DNA of 64,000 nucleotides, from assembly GCF_009176305.1 (NCBI RefSeq), contig NZ_BLAJ01000007.1, positions 62,001 to 126,000 of the forward strand, in the 5' to 3' direction. The position numbers were made by a program, and so were the translations under genes. Of this stretch, positions 10,548 to 18,796 are shown one piece after another. This DNA comes from Martinezella dioscoreae (GTDB lineage Bacteria; Pseudomonadota; Alphaproteobacteria; Rhizobiales; Rhizobiaceae). Positions within the stretch are counted from its first letter, which is position 1; the number at the start of each line of letters is the position of its first letter. The notes under the pieces are model-generated. The model ran no database searches. It saw nothing but the letters and a program-made list of their open reading frames with translations, and was not told where the DNA came from.

Positions 10548-11569
10548 CGCCATCCCTCTCCGGCCGCCCCGCGATATCATTCGCCATGCTACCGTCGCGC
10601 ACACAGCACGTCCTGCCCGAGGCGCTCATTCAGCGCCTCGATTCTATCGGCCGCGTACTCGATGCCGCACCGATGCAAAGCTTCGACGATTCGCGTGCGG
10701 CCAAGCTGCTCGCGGAAACCGAAATTCTGATCACCGGCTGGGGGGCGCCGACGATCGATGGTGCCGCGCTCGCACAGGCGCCGCATCTCAAGCTGGTGGT
10801 TCATGCCGCAGGCACGGTGAAAGGACTAGTGGGCGACAGCCTATTCGATCGCGGTATCCTGGTGAGCCACGCGGCACAGGCCAATGCCCTGCCGGTTGCC
10901 GAATTCACGCTTGCCGCCATCATCTTCGCCGGCAAGAAGGTCTTCCGCTTTCGCGATTTCTACGTCGCCGACCGCAACCGCAACCGGACGGTACCAATGC
11001 AGGCCGACGCCATCGGCAATTACGGCCGCACCATCGGCATCATCGGCGCCTCGCGGATCGGCCGGCGGGTGATCGAACTTCTGGCGCCCTTCAACTACCG
11101 CGTCCTGCTCTATGACCCGATGGTCAATGCGGCCGAAGCGACGCGCCTCGGTGTTGAAAAAGCCGAGCTGGATGCACTGATGGCATCGGCCGACATCGTC
11201 TCGCTGCATGCACCCTCGCTGCCCGCCACACGCCATATGATTAATGCGCAACGCCTATCGCTGATGAAGAAGGGCGCAACGTTCATCAATACGGCGCGCG
11301 GCGCACTGGTCGATGAAGCGGCCCTGATCGCCGTGCTGAAAACTGGCCATATCGACGCGATCATCGACGTCACCGATCCGGAAATTCCAGAAGCCGCCTC
11401 GGCGTTTTACGAGCTGCCGAACGTCTTCCTGACGCCGCATATTGCCGGTGCCGTCGGGCTGGAGCGGACCCGCCTCGGTGAGATGGCGGTGGATGAAGCC
11501 ATCCGCTTTATCGAGGGCAAGCCGCTCCTCTATGAAATCCGCCGCGAGGATATGGCGCTGATGGCATGA
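10544..11569 (+). CDS. D-isomer-specific 2-hydroxyacid dehydrogenase family protein
   Basis: A 341-residue NAD(P)-dependent dehydrogenase. The N-terminal part of the substrate domain is followed by a Rossmann fold with GIIGASRIGRRV, then the conserved segments SLHAPSLPATRHMI, FINTARGALVDE, a DVTDPE stretch where the catalytic Glu is expected, and NVFLTPHIAGA with the catalytic His. It overlaps the DUF2264 gene by 4 bases. It probably reduces a 2-keto acid, or oxidises a 2-hydroxy acid, arising from the sugar handled by this cluster. No gene-specific name is justified. Confidence 0.87.
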   Translation: MTPSLSGRPAISFAMLPSRTQHVLPEALIQRLDSIGRVLDAAPMQSFDDSRAAKLLAETEILITGWGAPTIDGAALAQAPHLKLVVHAAGTVKGLVGDSLFDRGILVSHAAQANALPVAEFTLAAIIFAGKKVFRFRDFYVADRNRNRTVPMQADAIGNYGRTIGIIGASRIGRRVIELLAPFNYRVLLYDPMVNAAEATRLGVEKAELDALMASADIVSLHAPSLPATRHMINAQRLSLMKKGATFINTARGALVDEAALIAVLKTGHIDAIIDVTDPEIPEAASAFYELPNVFLTPHIAGAVGLERTRLGEMAVDEAIRFIEGKPLLYEIRREDMALMA

Positions 11570-11677
11570 TGCGGCGCAGCAAATCCATGAAAACACCCTG
11601 AAATCGCCCCATTTCGGCACAGGCAAACAACCCGTTTTTAATCATTCCGCGCTAGCAATCTCATGAGCGTCGGTCCG

Positions 11678-11703
11678 CCAAAAGCTCTGCCTCGAACTTT
11701 TGG
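11678..11703. repeat. Short inverted repeat in a 217-base intergenic region
   Basis: CCAAAAG (11678-11684) and CTTTTGG (11697-11703) form a 7-bp stem with a 12-base loop in the leader of the transglycosylase lipoprotein gene. No T-run follows. It could be an mRNA leader structure or a binding site. Confidence 0.35.
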
Positions 11704-11786
11704 AAAGGATCATGCGCCGGTAGGTTGTTGCTGCATATCTCGTGCTTTTGAAAGACGCACGGCGCAGCAATGAAGAGGTTCTAGTA

Positions 11787-12374
11787 ATGCGTACCCGCGT
11801 TCTTTCCATTCTGGCCGTAATGCTGCTCGGCGTGCTGGCGGGCTGCGCCACCGCACCCCGCCATACCCGCAACATCTGCGCGATCTTCGATCAGCGCGAT
11901 GGCTGGTTCAACAATTGGCAGCGCGCTGCCGAACGCACGGAACGCAAATACGGCGTGCCGGTGCCGATCCTGATGGCGACGATCTATACCGAATCCGGCT
12001 TCCGGCCGCGCGCCCGCCCGCCGCGGCGCTATTTGCTCGGCTTCATTCCCTGGAAACGCCCGACGACGGCTTACGGCTATTCGCAGGCGCTCGACGGTAC
12101 TTGGGACAAATACAAGCGCGAAACCGGCAATTGGACGGCAAGCCGCACCAATTTCGCCGACGCCATCGACTTCGTCGGCTGGTATCACTACCAGACGCAC
12201 CTGCAGACCGGCATTGCCCTGAACGATTCCTACGATCTCTATCTCGCCTATTATTCCGGCGCCAAGGGTTATCTGCAGGGAGCGTGGCGCGGCAATGGAA
12301 CCGCTCTTGCCGGCGCCAAGCGCTTCAACGGCATGACGCGGATCTACGCGCAGCAGCTGCCGAGCTGCAGCTGA
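11787..12374 (+). CDS. Transglycosylase SLT-domain lipoprotein
   Basis: A 195-residue protein that begins with a lipoprotein signal (VMLLGVLAGC, lipobox Cys at about residue 20). The ATG at 11787 is chosen because the signal peptide starts there and GAAGAGG precedes it. The catalytic Glu of lytic transglycosylases is the E of TIYTESGFRP, followed by TAYGYSQALDGTW and an SGAKGYLQGAWRG segment typical of the lysozyme-like fold. It would cleave peptidoglycan glycan strands from a membrane anchor, in wall turnover or in making room for envelope machines. It stands alone and is not obviously connected to the sugar genes. Confidence 0.82.
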   Translation: MRTRVLSILAVMLLGVLAGCATAPRHTRNICAIFDQRDGWFNNWQRAAERTERKYGVPVPILMATIYTESGFRPRARPPRRYLLGFIPWKRPTTAYGYSQALDGTWDKYKRETGNWTASRTNFADAIDFVGWYHYQTHLQTGIALNDSYDLYLAYYSGAKGYLQGAWRGNGTALAGAKRFNGMTRIYAQQLPSCS

Positions 12375-12405
12375 TCTCGAAACCCGAAAGCTCAATACCG
12401 CGGCC

Positions 12406-13668
12406 CTAAGGCCGCGGCTCCAGCAAATTCAACCCGCCATCTTCGCCCCAGATATCGGCAACCGACACCTGCTGGCCGGTCTGGCTGCTCTGTAGCGCGG
12501 CAATGCCACAGAGGACCGACATCGCCCCTGCCCGCGAACCTGCTCGCTGCTTGAGTTCGTCATTCGGGCCGGAGCGCAGCAGCATGTTACGCAGCCGGTC
12601 GTCGCCGCCATAGTGCCCGCCGGAGGAGTGCGGCACCCATATGCGCTCGACATCGCCGAAATTCTTCATCACGACGATCTCGTCGGCCGGCGGCGTTGTC
12701 CAGTTCTGCTTCTCGTATTGGCGCAGCTCGATGCGGCCCTTGTGTCCGTTGAAGGCGATGTGATGACCTTCGATCGGCATATAGGTATTCAGGGAATAGG
12801 AGACGTTGACACCACTGCGATAGCGGATGGAGGCGACCATCGTATCGGGGATGTCAATATCCTCGCGGAAGACGCAGGCGTCGCGCACATACCCATCGAC
12901 GGATGAGGGGTCTTCATAGAGGCTCTCGAGCAGCGGCGTTGCGCTGATGTCGAGATAATAGTCGCACTCGCCCTTGTAACGACAGGTGCGACAGCGCTCG
13001 CCGCGGAACGGGCCTTTGCGGCCGTAATGCTTGAGATCGGCAAAGGCGGCGACCGTTTCCGGATCGGAATCCAGATACCAATTCAGAAGGTCGAAATGAT
13101 GCGTCGCCTTATGAACGAAAAGGCTGCCGGAATTTTCGACATAAGCATGCCAGCGGCGGAAGTAATCGGCGCCATGGCTGGTGTCGAGATACCAATGGAA
13201 GTCGACCGAGGTGACATCGCCGATGATGCCTGAATTGATCAGCTCCTTGATCTTTGCAGCGGTCGGCGCGAAGCGGTAATTGAAGGAAATATCAAGCCGT
13301 TTGCCGGTACGCGCCTCGGCATTGAGAATGCGCTTGATCTTGTCGACGGTCGTCGTCATCGGCTTCTCGCTGATGACATCGGCGCCAGCCTCCATCGCCT
13401 TGACGATCAGATCGTCATGGGTGGAATCGCGGGTGCAGACGATGACAAGATCCGGCTTTTCCGTCCGCAGCAATTCGTCGAAGTCGGTATAGATGGGCAC
13501 CGATGCGCCGATATACTCCAGAGCCCGCTTTGCCCGCATGGCATTGAGATCGCAGACCGCCACGAGCTCGACCTCGTTGCTCCAACGCTCGACCAGATCC
13601 TTGCCCCACATAGTCGTGCCGCGATGACCCGTCCCGACCAGAACATAGCGTTTCTTCGATGACTGCAT
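12406..13668 (-). CDS. Gfo/Idh/MocA-family oxidoreductase with a three-cysteine insert
   Basis: A 420-residue NAD(P)-dependent dehydrogenase. The nucleotide-binding loop is VGTGHRGT (about residues 11-18), EKPM is at 101-104, and the catalytic-region His pair is ATHHFDLL near 188-195. The frame continues to a TTG seven codons upstream, but GGAGG five bases before the ATG at 13668 decides the start. Residues 226-235 read CRTCRYKGEC, a small cysteine cluster absent from simple family members that could bind a metal; this is inference. It probably oxidises or epimerises a sugar hydroxyl in the cytoplasm. It reads toward the transglycosylase gene. Confidence 0.85.
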   Translation of the reverse strand: MQSSKKRYVLVGTGHRGTTMWGKDLVERWSNEVELVAVCDLNAMRAKRALEYIGASVPIYTDFDELLRTEKPDLVIVCTRDSTHDDLIVKAMEAGADVISEKPMTTTVDKIKRILNAEARTGKRLDISFNYRFAPTAAKIKELINSGIIGDVTSVDFHWYLDTSHGADYFRRWHAYVENSGSLFVHKATHHFDLLNWYLDSDPETVAAFADLKHYGRKGPFRGERCRTCRYKGECDYYLDISATPLLESLYEDPSSVDGYVRDACVFREDIDIPDTMVASIRYRSGVNVSYSLNTYMPIEGHHIAFNGHKGRIELRQYEKQNWTTPPADEIVVMKNFGDVERIWVPHSSGGHYGGDDRLRNMLLRSGPNDELKQRAGSRAGAMSVLCGIAALQSSQTGQQVSVADIWGEDGGLNLLEPRP

Positions 13669-13735
13669 CTGCTCCTCCACAATCTGCAAATAGCGATAAT
13701 GAGGCCTCGGCGGCCTGAATTCATTTCGGCGGCGT

Positions 13736-13789
13736 GCCCCTCACCCCAACCCTCTCCCCGCTAGCGGGGAGAGGGTTGGGGTGAGGGGC
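13736..13789. repeat. 54-bp perfect palindromic repeat (rhizobial CCCCTCACCC type)
   Basis: Two 27-base arms meet at the central CTAG (13761-13764) with no mismatch. The arm reads outward-in as CCCCTCACCCC then AACCCTCTCCCCGC. It lies between two leftward genes (enolase-superfamily gene at 13820-15241, oxidoreductase at 12406-13668). Copies with the same core occur at 15303-15445 and 37867-37998. In RNA it would form a very stable hairpin and could stop transcription or protect the 3' end. Confidence 0.88.
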
Positions 13790-13819
13790 CAAGCGCGACA
13801 AGGCGTCGGACGCAAAATC

Positions 13820-15241
13820 CTATGTCAACGACCTTTCCATCGCCGCCCAATCCGGCTCGACCGACGAGCCAAGGCCGACGGCACCGATGACGGAGCCGAT
13901 CGCAAGCTGCCCCGCTTCGATCCGCAACCGCGTGCGGCCATTGCTGATGCGGTAGAGATCGGAATGCACGTCGGCGAAAGCGGCCTGCTCCGCCTCCGGC
14001 GCGCCGGCCATGCCGTCGACATAATGATGACCGTTGCGCTCGATATGCGTCATGCCGATGAGCGATGCGAGCGCCAGATCCTGCTGCACGGCAAGGCCTC
14101 CTTGCGTCGTCAGATCCTCGGCCGACATGAAATAGGGAATGCCGTCCTCGGCACTCCATTTGGCGACGCGCGCGCGGTTCAATAGCGAGCGATAGAAGCC
14201 TTTGCAGGATTTCGAGGAGATGCCGGTATAGCCAAGCCCCCTCGCCGTGACGAAGGCATCGATATCGGCATCGGATTCGTCGATCTCCACCGGCTTGAAG
14301 GCAGCAAGCGCCTTCACCGGCTTCTCGAAGGCATGGGCGCGGGCGATCGGCTGCTCAACGAATAGGATCGAAGAGGCAAATCTTGCCAGCCTCGGCTCTT
14401 CCTTCACCCGGGAAAGCAGATCGGCAACAGCCTCTGCAGAGGCAAATTGCTCGTTGCCGTCGAGCGTCACAGAATAGTTCGGCACCTTGGCATCGATGAC
14501 GGCAGCGACGCGGCAAAGGCGGTCGATATCCGCGTCGGGAACGCCCGACACCTTCACTTTGAAGAACGTCAGCCCATAGGCGTCGATCGCCTCTTCGAAA
14601 CTTTCCGGCAGGCCGTCGTTCAGCCGCTCGCTTGCCGGGATATCGGCGCGCACGATCGCATCCACCAGACCGACAGTGTGGCGCGCGGCAAGGCTTGCCG
14701 AAGGCTCCAATGTCGAGAGGAAACCGGAGAGATCGAAGCCCGAGAGATCACGTGCTGTGGAGGTATCGATGCCGGGGCGGTTCGCCTTGATCGCTTCCGC
14801 GACGGTCAATCCCTCCAGCCGGCAGAGCGCATCGAGAATAGCCCGGTTGGCAAGTGCCAGGCCGAATGATGCGACAAGCCCGTTCAGCTTCTCCGCCGCC
14901 GCTTGGGCATGATGTGAGGCCTCGACGGCGGCATGCAGGCCGAAAGCCGTTCCCGCACCAGCACCTCTTAAGGAATTAAGCGCCAGGACCAGCGAACGCC
15001 GCAGCTGGTTTTCATTGTCGGCATTGGAAAGATCGGGCGATTTATCGAACCATTTCGGCACCATCAACTCGGCGGCCATACCCTCGGCCGAGCGCCCTTG
15101 CACATCCACGATTCGCACGCGCAGAAAGATCTGCCGCGCCTCGCGCAAGGTTGCTGCACCGAAACGGAAAGGAAGCCGCAGCTTGACCGGCCGCTCGAAT
15201 GTCTCGGCCTCGACAAGCCTGATGGTCAATGGTTCGGTCAT
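13820..15241 (-). CDS. Enolase-superfamily protein (mandelate racemase/muconate lactonizing enzyme-like)
   Basis: A 473-residue protein with an N-terminal capping domain (about residues 1-140, with LPFRFGAATLREARQIFLRV) and a C-terminal barrel domain. Expected metal and acid/base positions appear in order: FFKVKVSG with Lys, VTLDGNEQF with Asp, LFVEQPIAR with Glu, and EIDESDADI; GISSKSCKG may carry a further Lys. It would abstract an alpha proton from a carboxylate, as in sugar-acid dehydratases, but the substrate is unknown. A TetR-type operator (15576-15593) lies in its upstream region with a TTGACA box in matching orientation. The same operator type precedes the transporter operon at 16540, so it is probably coregulated with sugar-acid uptake. 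Confidence 0.78.
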   Translation of the reverse strand: MTEPLTIRLVEAETFERPVKLRLPFRFGAATLREARQIFLRVRIVDVQGRSAEGMAAELMVPKWFDKSPDLSNADNENQLRRSLVLALNSLRGAGAGTAFGLHAAVEASHHAQAAAEKLNGLVASFGLALANRAILDALCRLEGLTVAEAIKANRPGIDTSTARDLSGFDLSGFLSTLEPSASLAARHTVGLVDAIVRADIPASERLNDGLPESFEEAIDAYGLTFFKVKVSGVPDADIDRLCRVAAVIDAKVPNYSVTLDGNEQFASAEAVADLLSRVKEEPRLARFASSILFVEQPIARAHAFEKPVKALAAFKPVEIDESDADIDAFVTARGLGYTGISSKSCKGFYRSLLNRARVAKWSAEDGIPYFMSAEDLTTQGGLAVQQDLALASLIGMTHIERNGHHYVDGMAGAPEAEQAAFADVHSDLYRISNGRTRLRIEAGQLAIGSVIGAVGLGSSVEPDWAAMERSLT

Positions 15242-15302
15242 GATGCTGGTCGGCTCCTGTGATGGTCAGGCAAGTCTATTTGCATAGGGCACCAATATGC
15301 GT

Positions 15303-15445
15303 GGCCCCTCACCCAGCCCTCTCCCCGCCTGCGGGGAGAAGGAGTTTTCAAGCCCATGACCAGCACGAAACCAGTAACGGCCAGCTGGTTTGCTCTGTCG
15401 CCCCCTCTCTCCGCCTCAACGGGGAGAGGGCTGGGGTGAGGGGCT
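15303..15445. repeat. Composite palindromic repeat (two inverted CCCCTCACCC units)
   Basis: The left arm GCCCCTCACCCAGCCCTC continues with TCCCCGC (15303-15327). It is nearly the reverse complement of the right arm, which starts GGGGAGAGGG and ends GGTGAGGGGC (15422-15445). Each half also carries its own inner hairpin. It fills much of the 422-base gap upstream of the enolase-superfamily gene; the rest of that gap holds the operator described separately and nothing else I can identify. Confidence 0.8.
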
Positions 15446-15575
15446 ATTCAGTTCATTGCAGAAGCGGTTCTTCAAATCTCCGGCCACGCCGCATTGTAAC
15501 GACAGGCACACGCTATCTCCTCCATGCCCGATTCCCTCCAGAACCAGGAAAGCAAATGCTTAGTCGCCCAAGCAA

Positions 15576-15622
15576 TGTAACCATATGGTTACAAGATCGC
15601 GCGTTACCTCCGGCGTTGTCAA
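15576..15622 (-). promoter_or_regulatory. Candidate promoter plus 18-bp operator upstream of the enolase-superfamily gene
   Basis: TGTAACCATATGGTTACA at 15576-15593 is a perfect 18-bp palindrome. On the minus strand a TTGACA hexamer (15622-15617) stands 23 bases before it. The -10 is not obvious (GATCTT region). The operator would cover the start point of transcription toward the gene at 13820-15241. A 15/18 match to the same operator, with the same TTGACA spacing, precedes the sugar transporter operon. Confidence 0.65.
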
Positions 15623-15663
15623 TCACCTTTTGAAAATTTCTCGAACCGCCGCACTGCCGAACA

Positions 15664-16359
15664 CTACGCGCGGATCGAAGCGAGCGTGACGGCAACGATA
15701 TGCTCACCCCACTCATTTAGCGCATCCGGTGCCATCAGCTTCCGCGCGAAAATCGTCGACAAGGTGTGCCGGTTCGACAGATAGAAAAAGCCGAGTGCCG
15801 CGATCGTGAGATAGACTGATATGGGATCGACCGCCGGCCGGAAAATGCCAAGCGCCTCCCCACGGCGCAGCACGTCTGCAAGTTCGTCGATCAGATGCGA
15901 ATGCATGGCCGAGACTTTGTCGGAGCGCTGCAGATAATGCGCATGATGCAGGTTTTCGGTGGCAAGCAGGCTCAGAAACTCAGGATGCGCTAGAAAATGC
16001 CGCCAGGTGAACAAGGCCAGCTCCCGCATCCCCTCTTCCGGATGACGATGCGCCAGATCCAGCTGCTTTTCTGCATTACGGATCGTCGCATATGTCGCCT
16101 CCAGCACGGCGAGATAGAGCCCCTCCTTGTCGCCGAAATAATGATAGAGCATCCGCTTGTTCGTTTGTGCCCGCGCTGCAATCGCATCCACCCTGGCGCC
16201 ACCGAAGCCATGCGCGGCAAATTCCTCCGTCGCCGCGTCCAGGATCGTGGCATGGGTGCGCTGCGGATTGCGAGACGCTTTTCTCGACCGCTTGCCCAAG
16301 GTCTTGCCGGCATCCGCTTGCGCTTTATTTTCAGGCTCTTGTCTCGCCCTGACCGCCAT
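15664..16359 (-). CDS. TetR-family transcriptional regulator
   Basis: A 231-residue repressor. The start at 16359 is chosen for AAGGAGA about 7 bases upstream; the frame is open further but without a ribosome site. The N-terminal extension is Lys/Arg/Gln-rich (about 40 residues), then the HTH: THATILDAATEEFAAHGFGG followed by VDAIAARAQTNKRMLYHYFGDKEGLY. A C-terminal all-helical ligand domain follows, resembling the RutR-like subgroup. It is divergent from a sugar ABC operon. Perfect and near-perfect 18-bp palindromes on either side of the gene (15576 and 16473) are the likely binding sites, so it probably represses its own region, the transporter and the enolase-superfamily gene. The ligand is unknown. 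Confidence 0.87.
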   Translation of the reverse strand: MAVRARQEPENKAQADAGKTLGKRSRKASRNPQRTHATILDAATEEFAAHGFGGARVDAIAARAQTNKRMLYHYFGDKEGLYLAVLEATYATIRNAEKQLDLAHRHPEEGMRELALFTWRHFLAHPEFLSLLATENLHHAHYLQRSDKVSAMHSHLIDELADVLRRGEALGIFRPAVDPISVYLTIAALGFFYLSNRHTLSTIFARKLMAPDALNEWGEHIVAVTLASIRA

Positions 16360-16444
16360 GGACGATCTCCTTCCGAACGGTAGCATTAGCGACGGATGCT
16401 GCCGGTTCCGGCATGCATCGTTTTGATTGCCGCACGATTGGCGC

Positions 16445-16490
16445 TTGACAGCGGTCGCGTTTCTATCCAACTTGTAACCAAATAGTTATA
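16445..16490 (+). promoter_or_regulatory. Candidate promoter plus TetR-type operator of the sugar transporter operon
   Basis: TTGACA at 16445-16450 is followed after 22 bases by TGTAACCAAATAGTTATA (16473-16490). That sequence matches 15 of 18 positions of the perfect palindrome at 15576-15593. The spacing from TTGACA to operator is the same within one base in both places. It lies in the divergent spacer between the TetR gene and the binding-protein gene. Confidence 0.65.
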
Positions 16491-16539
16491 TCATGCAAAG
16501 CAGTTCGTAAATCATCGGTTCACTGGGGAGGAGACCAGG

Positions 16540-17823
16540 ATGACGTTGACGATCGATCGCCGGCAGTTGCTAGCCGGCATGGCAGCCACGCTTGCATTCA
16601 GCGGTATGGGACTTTCACGCGCCAATGCGGCAACCGCGATGCGCCTTCTTTGGTGGGGATCGAAGGAGCGTAGCGACCGGACATTTGCGGCGGTAAAGGC
16701 CTATCAGGCCAAGAACCCGGATATCACCATCGCCGGCGAATCCTTCGGTTGGGACAGCTATTGGACGCGCTTGGCCACCCAGACCGGCGGCGGCAACGCG
16801 CCCGACCTCATCCAGATGGATTATCGTTACATCTTCGAATATGCCCGCCGCGGCGCGCTGCTCGACATGACGCCCTATCTCGGCAAGAGCTTGGCGATCG
16901 AGGATTTCGGCCCGGCCAACATCGATTCCGGCAAGGTCGACAACAAGATCTACGGTGTCAGCCTCGGCGTGAACTCCTTCATGGTCGTCGTCAACACGGC
17001 CGCCTGGACCGAGGCCGGCGTCGAACCGCCACATGACGCCATGACATGGGAGCAGATCGGCGATGCCTGCGCCAAGGTCACGGCTGCCAAGAAGCGTCGC
17101 GGTTTCTACGGCACGGCCGACGCAAGCGGCGGGGAGCCGGCGCTCGAATGCTGGCTGCGCCAGCGCGGCAAGGCGCTGTATACGACGGACGGCAAGCTCG
17201 CCTTCGAAGCGAAGGACGCGACCGAATGGTTCGATCTGTGGGGTCACATGCGCAAGATTGGCGCCTGTGTTCCGGCCGACGTGCAGGCGCTCGATCAGCA
17301 GACGCTCGAAACCGATATGCTTGTCACCAAAAAAGCAGCGATGAGCTTCGCCCATTCCAACCAGTTCGTTGCCATTCAAGGTCTGAACAAGGAAAAGCTC
17401 GATATCGTCTCCTATCCGGCCAATGCCGACAGCAAGCCCGGCCAGTATCTGAAGCCGTCGATGCTGATGTCGGTTTCGGCGACGTCAGCAAACAAGGATG
17501 CCGCCGTCGCCTTCGTCAATTATCTGGTCGAAGACCCAGAAGGCACGAAGGCACTCGGAGTCGAGCGCGGCGTTCCGCCTTCAAAAAAGATCCGCGACCT
17601 CCTGACGCCGGATCTGGATCCCGTCAGCAAGCAGGTGGTCGACTATATCGGCCGGCTGACGCCGCACGTCGGAGCGCTGCCGCCATCCCCACCGAACGGC
17701 GCCGGCGAGAATGCATTCCTGTTGAAGAAGATCGCCGAGGAGGTGGCCTTCGGCAAAACCAGCGCACAGGACGCTGGAACGAAGTTCACCGAACAGGCAG
17801 CAGCAAACATTACGCGAGGCTGA
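16540..17823 (+). CDS. Tat-dependent sugar ABC transporter binding protein
   Basis: A 427-residue SBP_bac_1-type protein. The N-terminus has a twin-arginine signal (DRRQLLAGMAATLAFSGMG) ending near RANA-A. It is the first gene of a six-gene run in one direction: binding protein, two permeases, two oxidoreductases and the ATPase. It resembles the orphan binding protein at 6180-7475 over its whole length, including WLRQRGKALYT and LGVERGVP. GGGGAGGAGA precedes the ATG. It would bind the imported sugar in the periplasm; the substrate cannot be read from sequence. Confidence 0.87.
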   Translation: MTLTIDRRQLLAGMAATLAFSGMGLSRANAATAMRLLWWGSKERSDRTFAAVKAYQAKNPDITIAGESFGWDSYWTRLATQTGGGNAPDLIQMDYRYIFEYARRGALLDMTPYLGKSLAIEDFGPANIDSGKVDNKIYGVSLGVNSFMVVVNTAAWTEAGVEPPHDAMTWEQIGDACAKVTAAKKRRGFYGTADASGGEPALECWLRQRGKALYTTDGKLAFEAKDATEWFDLWGHMRKIGACVPADVQALDQQTLETDMLVTKKAAMSFAHSNQFVAIQGLNKEKLDIVSYPANADSKPGQYLKPSMLMSVSATSANKDAAVAFVNYLVEDPEGTKALGVERGVPPSKKIRDLLTPDLDPVSKQVVDYIGRLTPHVGALPPSPPNGAGENAFLLKKIAEEVAFGKTSAQDAGTKFTEQAAANITRG

Positions 17824-17827
17824 TACC

Positions 17828-18796
17828 GTGGGTACAAACAGCAAGAGCGTTGCCGGCGGCTTGGCCGTCGGCGCGCGCGCGCCGTTGCGCGTGGAGACCT
17901 CCTACAAGGCGCCGAGCGCATTCGCGCGCAACGCACCCGGCTATCTCTTTCTTCTGCCGTGGTTCATCGGCTTCTTCGGACTAACCCTCGGACCGGCGAT
18001 CGCCTCGCTCTATCTATCCTTTACCGACTACAATCTGCTGCAGTCTCCCAATCTCGTCGGCATAGACAACTATGTGCGGATCGCGACGGCGGACGACAAA
18101 TTCCTGTCGTCGATGAAGGTGACGCTGTTTTATGTCGTCTGCTCCGTGCCGCTGAAGCTCGCCTTCGCGCTGCTGGTGGCGCTGCTGCTCAACCGCGGCA
18201 TCAAGGGCCTGCCGGTCTATCGCGCCATCTTCTATCTGCCGTCACTGCTCGGCTCCAGCGTCGCCATCGCCGTGCTGTGGCGGCAGATCTTCGATGCTGA
18301 CGGTATCGTCAATACCCTGCTCTGGTACGCCTTCGGCATCAACGGGCCGAGCTGGATCTCCAATCCCGATTACTCGCTCTATACGCTCGTCATTCTCGCC
18401 ATCTGGCAGTTCGGTTCGCCGATGATCATCTTCCTCGCAGGCCTGCGCCAGATCCCGACCGATCTTTATGAAGCCGCCAGCCTCGACGGCGCCTCCAAGG
18501 CACGGATTTTCTTCAAGATCACCCTGCCGCTTCTGACGCCCGTGATCTTCTTCAACGCCGTCGTCCAGACGATTGATGCCTTCAAAGCCTTCACGCCGGC
18601 CTACGTCATTTCCTCCGGCACCGGCGGGCCGATCGATTCGACGCTGTTCTACACGCTCTATCTCTACCAGGAAGCCTTCGGCTATTTCCGCATGGGCTAT
18701 GCCGCCGCACTCGCCTGGATCCTGGTGATCATCATCGCGATCTTCACCGCCTTCTCCTTCCTCTCCGCTCGTTATTGGGTCCACTACGATGACTGA
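17828..18796 (+). CDS. Sugar ABC transporter permease (MalF type)
   Basis: A 322-residue inner-membrane permease with six main hydrophobic segments after an approximately 40-residue cytoplasmic leader. The EAA loop DLYEAASLDGAS begins at about residue 212. The start is GTG at 17828, four bases after the binding-protein stop; no better start is seen in the leader. It overlaps the next permease by 8 bases. It forms half of the import channel with the following gene. Confidence 0.87.
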   Translation: MGTNSKSVAGGLAVGARAPLRVETSYKAPSAFARNAPGYLFLLPWFIGFFGLTLGPAIASLYLSFTDYNLLQSPNLVGIDNYVRIATADDKFLSSMKVTLFYVVCSVPLKLAFALLVALLLNRGIKGLPVYRAIFYLPSLLGSSVAIAVLWRQIFDADGIVNTLLWYAFGINGPSWISNPDYSLYTLVILAIWQFGSPMIIFLAGLRQIPTDLYEAASLDGASKARIFFKITLPLLTPVIFFNAVVQTIDAFKAFTPAYVISSGTGGPIDSTLFYTLYLYQEAFGYFRMGYAAALAWILVIIIAIFTAFSFLSARYWVHYDD

